This document shows, piece by piece, positions 1 to 7,118 of a DNA stretch of 13,950 nt. Position 1 is the first letter of the stretch. Each line of letters begins with the position of its first letter. Origin of the DNA: an uncultured Collinsella sp. Its GTDB lineage: Bacteria; Actinomycetota; Coriobacteriia; Coriobacteriales; Coriobacteriaceae. The stretch lies in assembly GCA_900544845.1 (NCBI GenBank), contig UQWV01000048.1, forward strand, positions 1-13,950, written 5' to 3'. Below the pieces are notes generated by a model. It had not been told where the DNA came from. It saw only the letters and a list, made by a program, of their open reading frames with translations, and did no database searches. Both the position numbers and the translations under genes were made by a program.

Positions 1-1203
1 TCGCTGACCCGCGAGCTTCCTGGCCTGGGTTCCGCACCAGCCGTGGACGAGACCATCGCCATGGGCGATATTCCCCTGCCGTCCGTTCCCTCGGCACGCG
101 AGGCCGAGGTTCGCCATCGCAAGATGTCGCCCAAGCGCCGCAATCTGATGGTCGCCGGTGTCGTGGCCGTCGCGCTCGTCGTCGGCGGTGCAGGCTATGC
201 TGCCTGGAACGGATATCAGCAAGAGCAGGCTGCCGCTGTCGCCGCCAATGCCCACACGATGATGTCAGTGCAGATTGGCGTGCATGCCGCGGGCCTCGAC
301 TGCTCCACCGGCTCCAAGATTCCCGTACAGGTAAGCGGTCAGGACGCTGATGGCTCCTCCGTGAGCGAAACGCTCTATGTTGACGAGCACGGCCGCGGCA
401 TCAAACTGCTGCCCGGCGATTACACGCTCTCCATCGCCGCCTCCCCCATCGCGGCCGACGGCACCATCTATACCGTCCCGACCACCAAGACGCAGGTCAC
501 CGTTAAGAGCGATGGACAGGATTTAAGTGCCCAGGCTACCTTTAAGCTCAAGGTGCCTTCAGCCGACACGGTAACCGACGACCAGATCGATGCCGCCGCC
601 AAGTATGCCGAGGAGGGAGGCGCGAGCTCCGCCGCCACCGCCAAGGTGCTCCAGCAGGCGGCAACCGCGCGGCGCGACGCCGCCGTCAATGCCGTGAGCG
701 CGCAAAAGGCACAGGCGGCCCATGATGCCGACGCCCGTCACAAGGCAACCGACCTCTACCAGCTCGATATCCCCGTCGAGTGGTACGGCAAGGTCGAGAC
801 TTGGCAAAATGGCAGCACGCTATGCATCTATCTTGCCGGCGACAGCGATACACCGATCGTGACGCTCGTCGCGGTGCGCGAAGGCGAGAGCTTTACGCCC
901 GATGAGGGCGATACGGTTTTGGGTGCGGCCAATCTAGGCAACGGTTATACCGTCTACGCCAGCGGCCCCGTCTATCCGTACGTGGTGCCCCAGACCATCA
1001 ACGGACGGACGCAGAATCCCGTGTCAACCTACCCCATGGACACTGCCATTGAGCTTGTCGAGCTTACGACCGGCAACCGCTACACCTATAGCCAGATCAA
1101 GAACGTACTGGTCGGCAAAGACGGCAAAGCCGACGCCGCGACCAAACTCGAGACCGACTACCTCGCCCAGATTCTCCTGCCGAGCATCAAGGCCCAGGAC
1201 TAG
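1..1203 (+). CDS. Membrane-anchored protein of unknown function, 5' partial
   Basis: I do not recognise this gene. The frame is open from base 1 with no stop, so the true start probably lies before the window; the GTG at 43 and ATG at 61 are poor starts with no clear ribosome binding site. The visible part has a short Pro/Ala-rich cytoplasmic stretch and a basic patch (RHRKMSPKRR). One hydrophobic membrane segment follows at about 145-207. The large remainder is presumably outside the membrane. It begins with a beta-rich region (about 250-560) holding a single Cys, resembling a carboxypeptidase-regulatory or Ig-like sandwich. A low-complexity Ala-rich helical linker (about 580-740) leads to a C-terminal mixed domain rich in Tyr, Thr and Val. 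The single-anchor, type II layout is clear, but the domain names are guesses. Coriobacterial proteins of this shape often start with a zinc ribbon; that part is not visible here. Confidence 0.8.
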   Translation, partial: SLTRELPGLGSAPAVDETIAMGDIPLPSVPSAREAEVRHRKMSPKRRNLMVAGVVAVALVVGGAGYAAWNGYQQEQAAAVAANAHTMMSVQIGVHAAGLDCSTGSKIPVQVSGQDADGSSVSETLYVDEHGRGIKLLPGDYTLSIAASPIAADGTIYTVPTTKTQVTVKSDGQDLSAQATFKLKVPSADTVTDDQIDAAAKYAEEGGASSAATAKVLQQAATARRDAAVNAVSAQKAQAAHDADARHKATDLYQLDIPVEWYGKVETWQNGSTLCIYLAGDSDTPIVTLVAVREGESFTPDEGDTVLGAANLGNGYTVYASGPVYPYVVPQTINGRTQNPVSTYPMDTAIELVELTTGNRYTYSQIKNVLVGKDGKADAATKLETDYLAQILLPSIKAQD

Positions 1204-1227
1204 CGGACCATGACACCTGAGTCCTGG
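1191..1227 (+). terminator. Possible hairpin at the end of the first gene
   Basis: CCAGGACT (1194-1201, including the first base of the stop codon) pairs perfectly with AGTCCTGG (1220-1227), with an 18-base loop; outer GG/CC bases add to it with a bulge. There is no T-run afterwards, so this is at best a weak or Rho-assisted terminator in the 44-base gap between two convergent genes. Confidence 0.3.
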
Positions 1228-1247
1228 CCTCGCAAATCCATAGACGA

Positions 1248-2600
1248 TTAGGAAAGGAGCCACTTCCATGCGGGCACAGCATGTACCACGCCGTGTTTGC
1301 ATGGAATATCGGCCTGCTCATCCATGGTAACGATTACCGACTCGCCAAGGTCAAACTGGGCCATCGCGGCATCGAGCGCGGCAATTTCGCGCTCGCGCGT
1401 TTTCTCGCTTGTCATATCCACACTTACCTGAATCAGGCCGTAAGCCTGCATGAGCAGTGCATCCCCAGCCACAAAGTCCACCTCATGGCTTTTATTCTTA
1501 TCTTTAATCAGCAGGCGGCAAACCGAACCGGGCCGCACGGCGGGGGTCCTTCTTCTGAGCGCATTGAACACCGCGGTCTCGAGCCTCTGACCATGATCCA
1601 ATGCCGATGCGGGGGAGAACGCTCCGAACATCGCAGGATCGACGGCGTAGACTTTAGACGCAGACCGCGTATTATTTGCAAGCGAACGTGTGAACTCCGG
1701 CACCGAAAACAGCAGGTAGGCGTCCTCGTAATACTCAAGTAAGTCGCTGAGCGTATTTCGACTGACGGATATCTGTCTGCTCTTGAACTCGTTGTACACT
1801 TTGTTCACTGACAGCTCTCGTCCCGAAGATGCCATGCACCGCGCCAGAAACAGCGAGGCCAAACGGGGATTCTTGACGTCGTAACGTTCAACGACGTCCA
1901 TGGCGACCGTTCGCGACGCATATTCCTGTAGCAGCTGAATCGCGTCTGCGGGCGTCTGCTCAAGTGTCGCGATGAATCCCCCTCGCTCGAGATATCCGAC
2001 CAGATGGTGTCGGAGCAACGCTGCATCGCTCGAGGAGAAGGGTGCGTTCGACTCAGGAACGCTCCCCGTCTTATATCGGACGTATTCCGAAAAACTCAAC
2101 GGAAAAAGCTCTCGCACAAGAGAACGGCCCCTGAACTCGCTCTTAAGTTCTGAGGACAGCATCTTAGAAGAAGATCCCGTCACGTAAACGGTCGCCTTCT
2201 CCGTATCGACCACGCGTCGCAGAAACGCACCCCATTCGGGTATTTCCTGGATCTCGTCAAAGAAAAGGTAGGCGCCCTCGCCTCGAGCAGCAGGATATAG
2301 TGCATAGAATGTATCGAGCACGTCCGCTAGTAGCGATGGCTCATACGGACGCAAGCGCTCATCCTCAAAATTGAAATATAGCATCCGGTCAAGCTCGACG
2401 CCTTGGCCCTGAAGCCGCCGTATCTCCTGATACAGGCGATACGTCTTTCCACAACGACGGGCGCCCACAATCACATATACGATGTTGTCGCGCTTTGGCT
2501 CCTGCGGGTTGCCCAGATCAAGGTCGCGCTCAAAGACCTGCGGAATCCCCTGTTGCTCAAAGTCCTTTATTTTTTGAGCCACCAAGTCGTTGAATGCCAT
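1248..2600 (-). CDS. AAA+ family ATPase with C-terminal DUF4143-type domain
   Basis: This 450-residue protein has the layout of the widespread AAA_14/DUF4143 ATPases. The N-terminal P-loop domain holds Walker A (GARRCGKT, residues 46-53), Walker B (LFFDE, 112-116) and a sensor-like TGSSS (141-145). A middle region with the family's usual LFPLSFSEY signature (about 165-173) and a helical domain follow. The C-terminal part has a PD-(D/E)xK-like pattern: E341, then EVDF at 373-376 and a QVS strand at 391-393. The lysine expected of an active nuclease is not evident, so cleavage is doubtful. The start is ATG at 2600 with GGAGA five bases upstream. The gene is monocistronic and converges on the first gene. 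Its promoter sits inside repeated dyads at 2609-2697, suggesting tight and perhaps self-imposed control. The family's role is poorly defined; members are common in gut bacteria and often genome-specific, which fits an accessory gene. Confidence 0.9.
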   Translation of the reverse strand: MAFNDLVAQKIKDFEQQGIPQVFERDLDLGNPQEPKRDNIVYVIVGARRCGKTYRLYQEIRRLQGQGVELDRMLYFNFEDERLRPYEPSLLADVLDTFYALYPAARGEGAYLFFDEIQEIPEWGAFLRRVVDTEKATVYVTGSSSKMLSSELKSEFRGRSLVRELFPLSFSEYVRYKTGSVPESNAPFSSSDAALLRHHLVGYLERGGFIATLEQTPADAIQLLQEYASRTVAMDVVERYDVKNPRLASLFLARCMASSGRELSVNKVYNEFKSRQISVSRNTLSDLLEYYEDAYLLFSVPEFTRSLANNTRSASKVYAVDPAMFGAFSPASALDHGQRLETAVFNALRRRTPAVRPGSVCRLLIKDKNKSHEVDFVAGDALLMQAYGLIQVSVDMTSEKTREREIAALDAAMAQFDLGESVIVTMDEQADIPCKHGVVHAVPAWKWLLS

Positions 2601-2608
2601 AATTCTCC

Positions 2609-2697
2609 AATCTTGCTCTCCTGCTAATCAAGATTATAACGATTCTTGATTAGCAGGAGAGCAAGATTATGCGTATCTTGATTAATGGATAAGCAAG
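2609..2697. repeat. Three dyad operator-like repeats upstream of the ATPase gene
   Basis: A perfect 24-base inverted repeat (2609-2632 and 2645-2668, 12-base centre; one more A/T pair extends each arm) is followed by a degenerate third copy at 2676-2697 in the orientation of the right arm. The right arm and third copy share TCTTGATTA at one end and AGCAAG at the other over 22 bases and differ in the middle. Each 21-base unit is itself bounded by CTTG and CAAG, so each looks like an imperfect dyad. The third copy is the best one: CTTGATTA, five bases, TAAGCAAG. The promoter -10 lies between the arms, so a dimeric repressor, or the ATPase itself, may bind here. Confidence 0.7.
2633..2664 (-). 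promoter_or_regulatory. Candidate promoter of the AAA ATPase gene
   Basis: Reading the minus strand, a perfect TATAAT (complement of 2633-2638) lies in the loop between two operator arms. TTGCTC (complement of 2659-2664) is a possible -35 with a long 20-base spacer. Transcription would begin near 2626, leaving a leader of about 25 bases that includes GGAGA before the ATG at 2600. The -10 match is strong and the -35 is weak. Confidence 0.5.
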
Positions 2698-2773
2698 TTT
2701 TCTATTAGTGGCCCCTCCCGGAGGATATCGAGCGGCCGAGGGGGGCAGGCATGAACGCTTCTAGCCGAAAACA

Positions 2774-2810
2774 AAGTAGCTAAAAAAGCCCCGTCCCAAA
2801 TGAGCTACTT
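2774..2810. repeat. Inverted repeat at the 3' end of the small Pro/Lys protein gene
   Basis: AAGTAGCT (2774-2781) and AGCTACTT (2803-2810) are perfect inverted repeats around an AT-then-GC-rich centre. On the minus strand, just after the stop at 2809, a weak AGCTC/GGGCT stem is followed by six Ts (complement of 2782-2787). This could be a weak terminator for the small gene; the outer repeat may instead mark an interspersed element. The rest of 2698-2773 holds only a GC-rich stretch with GGGGGGCAGGCA (from about 2740), resembling the core of the hairpins at 6171, 6974, 7844 and 8125. Confidence 0.35.
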
Positions 2811-3006
2811 AACGCCAGGGGTCAGCTTCGAACATCGGCTCGCGCTCGGGGCGGCGATCGCTATAAGGATCGTAGCCGTCATCGTCCTCGTTCTCGGCGC
2901 GGATATAGGGGTCGCGCGGCTTGGGCGCCGGCTTGGGCGCAGGCTTGGGCGCAGGCTTGGGTGCGGCATCGGTCGCCGGCGTGTTCGTCTTGTTCTTGTC
3001 TGTCAT
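2809..3006 (-). CDS. Small Pro/Lys-repeat acidic-tail protein (65 aa), unknown
   Basis: I do not recognise a family. The product starts MTDKNKTNTP and runs into four tandem APKP units (residues about 15-30). An acidic stretch (ENEDDDGYD, 38-46) and a polar C-terminus ending in DPWR follow. It has no membrane segment, no Cys and no hydrophobic core, so it is likely disordered and cytoplasmic. I chose ATG at 3006 because AAGGAG stands eight bases before it; the in-frame ATG at 3012 is only two bases from that site. Longer readings of this frame, up to 3186, run through the clpB terminator and the end of clpB and are unlikely. It lies just downstream of clpB in the same direction, but a strong hairpin separates them, so it may have its own weak expression. 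Its repeats make the protein length variable in principle. Confidence 0.6.
   Translation of the reverse strand: MTDKNKTNTPATDAAPKPAPKPAPKPAPKPRDPYIRAENEDDDGYDPYSDRRPEREPMFEADPWR
2918..2965. repeat. Four tandem 12-base repeats encoding APKP units
   Basis: GGCTTGGGCGC recurs with a period of 12 bases at 2918, 2930, 2942 and 2954. The second and third copies are identical over all 12 bases; the last has one substitution (T for C). The period is a multiple of three, so gain or loss of units keeps the reading frame. Confidence 0.85.
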
Positions 3007-3058
3007 CTGCATATCTCCTTGCCATGTACTCACGTTCAACACCATCGATTGTCGCACG

Positions 3059-3093
3059 AAAAAGGGCGGCGGACCCGATTGGATCCGCCGTCC
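3059..3093 (-). terminator. Intrinsic terminator of clpB
   Basis: On the minus strand a 13-base stem (complement of 3081-3093 with 3064-3076, loop AATC) has one mismatch and one G-T pair. It is followed by TTTTT (complement of 3059-3063). It starts 45 bases after the clpB stop codon and ends transcription before the small downstream gene. Confidence 0.85.
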
Positions 3094-3137
3094 TTGGCGT
3101 TTTGCGATGAGAGGCGGTTTTAAAGCCGGCCCAAAAT

Positions 3138-5765
3138 CTACTCGGCGTCGGGAACCTCGTAGGTGGCCGCCGGCGTGTTGTCGCACACGACGGTAAAGCC
3201 GCCGTCCTTGTCGGCATCGACCGTCACCTGATCGCCCTCGCGCACCGTACCGTCGATGATGGCGGCGGCGATGGCGTCCACGACCTCGCGCTGGACCAGG
3301 CGCTTGAGCGGACGGGCACCGAACACGGGGTCCAGGCCACCCACGGCGAGCATCTGCTTGGCCGCCGGGGTGATGGCAAGCGTCATGCGCTCCTTGGCCA
3401 GACGCGCGCGGACATCGGCGAGCTGGATATCGACGATCTTCTCGATCTGCGCCATGCCGAGCGGATGGAACACCACGATATCGTCGATACGGTTGAGGAA
3501 CTCGGGGCGGAAGGTCTGAGCCATGGCGGCGTCGACCTGATGGCGCATCTCCTCCTCGTCCTTGCCCGAAAGGTCGGCGATAGCCTTGGAGCCCACGTTG
3601 GACGTCATGATGATGATCGTGTTCTTGAAGGACACCTGGCGACCCTGGCCATCGGTCAGACGGCCGTCATCAAGCACCTGCAGTAGCACGTTAAAGACAT
3701 CCGGATGAGCCTTCTCCATCTCGTCGAGCAAGATCACGGAGTACGGACGACGGCGCACGGCCTCGGTGAGCTGGCCGCCCTCGTCGTAGCCCACGTATCC
3801 CGGGGGCGCACCGATCAGACGCTGGACGCTGAACTTCTCCATGTATTCGGACATGTCGATACGCACGAGCGCGCGCTCGTCATCGAACAGGCACTCGGCC
3901 AGCGCCTTGGCGAGCTCGGTCTTGCCTACGCCGGTGGGGCCCAGGAAGAAGAAGCTTCCGATGGGCTTGTCCGGATCGGAGAGGCCCGCACGGCTGCGAC
4001 GCACGGCCGCGGCGACAGCGGAGACCGCCTCGTCCTGGCCGATGACGCGCTTATGCAGCTCGCCCTCCAGGCCCTTGAGCTTGTCGAGCTCGCCCTGCAT
4101 CATCTTGGACACGGGCACGCCGGTCCAGGCGCTCACGACTTCGGCGATCTCATCGGAGGTCACCTGCTCGTTGAGGCCCTCGCCGTCCTGCTGCTTTTGC
4201 GCCTCGAGCGCAGCCTCGGAATCCTGAATCTGCTGTTGCAGGCCCGGAATCACAGAGTAGCGCAGCTCGGACGCGCGGCCCAGATCGCCGTTGCGCGTCG
4301 CGCGCTCCTCTTCGCTCCTGGCCTCGTCGAGCTGTCCCTTGAGCTCCTGCACGTGGTCGATGGCGTTCTTCTGGTTGAGCCAGCCAGCCTTTTGCACGTT
4401 GAGTTTTTCCTGGACCTCGGCAATCTCTTGGCGCAGAGCCTCCAGACGCTCCTTGGAGGCGTCGTCGGTCTCCTTCATGAGCGCCTGCTCCTCGATCTGC
4501 AGCTGGGTGAGCTGACGCGTGGTGGCGTCGATCTCGACCGGCATACTGTCGAGCTCCATGCGCAGGCGGCTTGCAGCCTCATCGACCAAGTCGATGGCCT
4601 TGTCGGGCAGGAAACGGTCGGCGATGTAGCGATCGGAGAGGTCGGCAGCCGCCACGAGCGCGCCATCGGTGATATGCACGCCGTGGAAGATCTCGTACTT
4701 CTCCTTGAGGCCACGCAGGATCGAGATGGTGTCCTCGACGGTAGGCTCGCTCACCATAACGGTCTGGAAACGACGGGCGAGCGCCGCGTCCTTCTCGATG
4801 TACTTGCGGTATTCGTCGAGCGTGGTCGCGCCGATCGCGTGCAGGTCGCCACGGGCGAGCGCCGGCTTGAGGATGTTGCCGGCGTCCATGGAGCCCTCGG
4901 TGGCACCCGCGCCCACGATGGTGTGGAGCTCATCGATGAACAGGATGACCTTACCTTCGGACTTCTGCACCTCCTTGAGCACGGCCTTTAAGCGGTCCTC
5001 GAACTCACCACGGTACTTGGCGCCGGCGACCAGCGCGCTCATGTCGAGCTCGATGAGGTCGCGGTCGCGCAGGGTGCTTGGCACGTCGCCGGCCACGATA
5101 CGCTGGGCGATGCCCTCGACGATAGCAGTTTTACCGACGCCCGGCTCGCCGATGAGCACGGGGTTGTTCTTGGTGCGACGGGACAGGACCTGGATGGTAC
5201 GACGGATCTCATCGGTACGGCCGATGACCGGGTCGAGCTTGCCGGCGCGGGCGAGGTCGCAAATGTTGCGACCGTACTGCTCCAGCGCCTCAAACTGGGT
5301 CTTGTCCTCGGCAGACGTCACGCGGTCATCGCCACGCAGCTCCTCGTAGACTTGCTCGATGCGCTCCTTGGTCACGCCGGCGTCGCGCAGAACGCGGCCG
5401 GCCTCACCCTTGTCCTCGGCAAGCGCCATCAGCAGATGCTCGGTCACCACAAAGCTGTCGCCCATCTTGGTGGCCTTCTTCTCGGCCTTCTCGATGACGC
5501 GGACGAGCTCATTGGAAAGACCCATCTGCTGGCCCTCGCCCGAAACCTTAGGCGCATGGTCGATGGCATCCTGCGTGGAGCGTGCAAGCTGGGCCGGGTC
5601 GGCACCGATGCGCTCGATGATCACGGAGATATTGCGCTCGCCGGCACCGAGCAGGGCAGACAGCAGGTGAATCGGCTCCACCGCGCCGGCCTGCGCATCG
5701 GCAGCCGTGCTCATGGCGGTCTGCAACGCCTCGCGCGACGTCATTGCTAGCTTATCGATTCTCAT
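3138..5765 (-). CDS. clpB: ATP-dependent disaggregase ClpB
   Basis: ClpB is the hexameric cytoplasmic AAA+ chaperone that pulls polypeptides out of aggregates together with DnaK/DnaJ/GrpE. At 875 residues it is normal length. The Clp N-domain repeats cover about 1-150. NBD1 has Walker A GEPGVGKT (206-213), pore loop KYRGEFEDR (250-258), Walker B ILFIDE (274-279) and a double Arg at 331-332. The long coiled-coil M-domain, which distinguishes ClpB from ClpA/ClpX, spans about 405-535. NBD2 has Walker A GPTGVGKT (609-616), pore loop GYVGY (656-660), Walker B VILLDE (677-682) and the FRPEFLNRIDD box. All catalytic residues are present. GAGGTG five bases before the ATG at 5765 supports that start; the ATG at 5744 is a weaker alternative. 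The leader has a GC hairpin (5787-5804) just before the ribosome site and an AT-rich dyad further up. The transcript ends at the hairpin 3059-3093. Confidence 0.98.
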   Translation of the reverse strand: MRIDKLAMTSREALQTAMSTAADAQAGAVEPIHLLSALLGAGERNISVIIERIGADPAQLARSTQDAIDHAPKVSGEGQQMGLSNELVRVIEKAEKKATKMGDSFVVTEHLLMALAEDKGEAGRVLRDAGVTKERIEQVYEELRGDDRVTSAEDKTQFEALEQYGRNICDLARAGKLDPVIGRTDEIRRTIQVLSRRTKNNPVLIGEPGVGKTAIVEGIAQRIVAGDVPSTLRDRDLIELDMSALVAGAKYRGEFEDRLKAVLKEVQKSEGKVILFIDELHTIVGAGATEGSMDAGNILKPALARGDLHAIGATTLDEYRKYIEKDAALARRFQTVMVSEPTVEDTISILRGLKEKYEIFHGVHITDGALVAAADLSDRYIADRFLPDKAIDLVDEAASRLRMELDSMPVEIDATTRQLTQLQIEEQALMKETDDASKERLEALRQEIAEVQEKLNVQKAGWLNQKNAIDHVQELKGQLDEARSEEERATRNGDLGRASELRYSVIPGLQQQIQDSEAALEAQKQQDGEGLNEQVTSDEIAEVVSAWTGVPVSKMMQGELDKLKGLEGELHKRVIGQDEAVSAVAAAVRRSRAGLSDPDKPIGSFFFLGPTGVGKTELAKALAECLFDDERALVRIDMSEYMEKFSVQRLIGAPPGYVGYDEGGQLTEAVRRRPYSVILLDEMEKAHPDVFNVLLQVLDDGRLTDGQGRQVSFKNTIIIMTSNVGSKAIADLSGKDEEEMRHQVDAAMAQTFRPEFLNRIDDIVVFHPLGMAQIEKIVDIQLADVRARLAKERMTLAITPAAKQMLAVGGLDPVFGARPLKRLVQREVVDAIAAAIIDGTVREGDQVTVDADKDGGFTVVCDNTPAATYEVPDAE

Positions 5766-5786
5766 GGAATCACCTCTCTTGGGGCG

Positions 5787-5804
5787 GCCGCCCTACGGGG
5801 CGGC
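5787..5804 (-). promoter_or_regulatory. Hairpin in the clpB leader next to the ribosome site
   Basis: GCCGCCC (5787-5793) and GGGCGGC (5798-5804) form a perfect GC-only stem with a four-base loop. It ends about 10 bases before the Shine-Dalgarno sequence of clpB, so it would lie in the 5' untranslated RNA. It could stabilise the leader or affect translation initiation. It is too GC-rich and too short to be an obvious RNA thermometer. Confidence 0.45.
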
Positions 5805-5842
5805 TTCACGTTGTTCGAGAAGTATTGTTGCCAGCTTTGCGC

Positions 5843-5880
5843 AATCTTATACACAAATCTAAGTCTCTATATATAAGATT
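5843..5880. promoter_or_regulatory. AT-rich dyad in the clpB promoter region
   Basis: AATCTTATA (5843-5851) and TATAAGATT (5872-5880) are perfect inverted arms with a 20-base spacer. They form the only AT-rich island in the clpB upstream region. On the minus strand the arm at 5843 gives a TATAAG that could be a -10 box; no convincing -35 was found. No HAIR (CTTGAGT, seven bases, ACTCAAG) or CIRCE element was seen between 5766 and 5940. Confidence 0.35.
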
Positions 5881-5942
5881 TTCTGAGTGATTAAGAGATA
5901 GGGGGCAGGCACGCTCACCCGCTGCGGCCTCGTACCCTCACT

Positions 5943-6160
5943 ATCTCAATCTGTAACATCTATCGACCGTTTCCGGCTCCAGATGTTACAGATCGAGATG
6001 AATTGTTCAGCGGCGCCCGTTTGTCTCAATCTGTAACATCTAGTCGGCAAATAGGGCTCTATCTGTTACAAATCGAGACGAGCAGAAGACACCTGAATCG
6101 AAAATCTAAATCTGTAACACCAAGCCCACTTTTAGCGGCCAAGATGTTGCAGATCGAGAC
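5943..6160. repeat. Three-dyad repeat array, copy A
   Basis: Three inverted repeats in a row share the arm consensus TCTCRATCTGTAACATCT and its complement. Dyad A1: 5943-5961 with 5981-5999, 18 of 19 paired. Dyad A2: 6023-6038 with 6064-6079, 14 of 16. Dyad A3: 6105-6119 with 6145-6159, 12 of 15. Loops are about 19-25 bases, and the linkers between dyads are not similar to each other. The whole array recurs at 7899-8114 at high identity. Copy A lies just 3' of the gene ending at 6213. It contains no convincing gene. Function unknown; a REP/BIME-like interspersed element or a structured RNA are the two readings. Confidence 0.85.
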
Positions 6161-6170
6161 AGACCGAAAA

Positions 6171-6203
6171 CCACCACAAAGAGGGCAGGCACCTTTGTGG
6201 TGG
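6171..6203 (-). terminator. Terminator-like repeat hairpin, copy 1
   Basis: CCACCACAAAG (6171-6181) pairs perfectly with CTTTGTGGTGG (6193-6203) across an 11-base loop containing GGGCAGGCAC. On the minus strand the stem is followed by TTTTC. It begins 9 bases after the stop codon of the gene ending at 6213, so it fits an intrinsic terminator for that gene. Three relatives lie at 6974-7008, 7844-7874 and 8125-8154. Confidence 0.75.
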
Positions 6204-6212
6204 CCGAGGTCT

Positions 6213-6884
6213 CTACTCCTTCGCCGAACCCGTACTTCCCGATTCGACGGTCCAGGGCATCTCATCCTCGAACAGCCATGTACGGGCAGACCCACTATCG
6301 CGTGCAGTCTGCGGGTCAGGCAAGCAGGTCTGTTTATAGGCATCTTGGATACACTGACCCATAAAATCGTTGAGCTCGGTCTGGTCGCCCTCCATGACAT
6401 AGGCGACATCGCCGTCCATGATGTAGATGCCCGGACCCTCATTGCCCTCGTAGCCCGGATCGTACGAGACATCACATAACTTTGCTCCGTTTGCAGTGTC
6501 CAGCTCGATGGAAGAGTGGCATCCGCCAACCATGTCGTTCGCTTTTGCCCGATAGGACGCATATCCGTACCAGCGCTTAAATGTTTTGCCCTTGAGTAGC
6601 TCGGACGCCCTATCGATCAGGCTTGTATCCGTGGTATAGCGCATGGCCCCAAGCTGAATACGCGGATAATTGCTAATACCCAGCACAGCCGGCTGCTCAT
6701 CAAAATCAACGGTAATGGTCTCGGGCTTGTCGTCGCCGGTCAGAAGTTCGACAGATTGAGTCACAGGCTTGACCACCGGCTCCGTCACCGCAGCAGGTAG
6801 AAATGCCATACCGACAGCACCCGCGCCAACCACAGCGATCGCAAGCGCCAAGACAATCAATCCAATACGGGCAGAACGGCTCAC
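6213..6884 (-). CDS. Signal-anchored extracytoplasmic protein, paralog 1 (unknown)
   Basis: I do not recognise a family. The preferred start is GTG at 6884, with GGTG seven bases before it. It gives a clean N-terminus (MSRSARIG) followed by a hydrophobic segment at about 8-30 that acts as a signal peptide or anchor. A longer reading from GTG 6923 lacks a ribosome site. The 223-residue product is mostly a soluble outer domain. It shares SNYP, an FKRW box (102-105) and a GxYI...EGDQ strand pair with the gene ending at 8163, and these are clearly paralogs. Cys178 and Cys187 are conserved in both and could form a disulfide outside the cell. The last 39 residues match the paralog at 37 positions, while the rest is only about a third to two fifths identical by eye. 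It is divergent from the gene at 7119 and is followed by a terminator-like hairpin and the dyad array. Confidence 0.8.
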   Translation of the reverse strand: MSRSARIGLIVLALAIAVVGAGAVGMAFLPAAVTEPVVKPVTQSVELLTGDDKPETITVDFDEQPAVLGISNYPRIQLGAMRYTTDTSLIDRASELLKGKTFKRWYGYASYRAKANDMVGGCHSSIELDTANGAKLCDVSYDPGYEGNEGPGIYIMDGDVAYVMEGDQTELNDFMGQCIQDAYKQTCLPDPQTARDSGSARTWLFEDEMPWTVESGSTGSAKE

Positions 6885-6973
6885 GGCAAAACACCCCACA
6901 ATGCAAACCTTCGCCACCTGCACTAATGATACCGCCAGCTAACACTATTACCAAAAGAAGCCGCGCGCTCCTC

Positions 6974-7008
6974 ACCATCACAAAGGGGACAGGCACCTTT
7001 GTGGTGGT
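6974..7008 (+). repeat. Terminator-like repeat hairpin, copy 2
   Basis: ACCATCACAAAG (6974-6985) pairs with CTTTGTGGTGGT (6997-7008) at 11 of 12 positions, with the core GGGGACAGGCAC between, followed by TTTTC on the plus strand. Unlike the other three copies it is not placed after a gene. It sits in the 234-base divergent region between the genes starting at 6884 and 7119, pointing towards the latter. Read as a terminator it would block transcription entering the gene at 7119 from further upstream. Apart from this hairpin, I see no clear promoter in 6885-7118. Confidence 0.7.
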
Positions 7009-7118
7009 TTTCGACGCTAACGGTCGACCATCTCGCGCCATGAGATTAAACTTGAATTGTTCTCTGAACATATCCATTTCTGCCTATCCTCAACAGATCT
7101 TTGTCTCGAGGAGCGCAT

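Noticed and set aside
1281..1742. 153-codon plus-strand frame opposite the ATPase
   Set aside because: It is antisense to the DUF4143 part of the ATPase, with no motif and no ribosome site.
3705..4991. 428-codon open frame on the plus strand opposite clpB
   Set aside because: It is antisense to the well-conserved ClpB reading frame; the Leu/Gly/Val/His-rich translation is the typical shadow of a GC-rich gene.
5943..6160. CRISPR array
   Set aside because: The repeats are inverted pairs, not direct repeats with regular unique spacers; the two copies of the array share their linkers, and no cas gene is present.
6885..6923. Longer N-terminus (13 more codons) for the paralog ending at 6213
   Set aside because: The GTG at 6923 lacks a ribosome site, and the extension puts Cys and charged residues before a signal segment that is normally at the very start.
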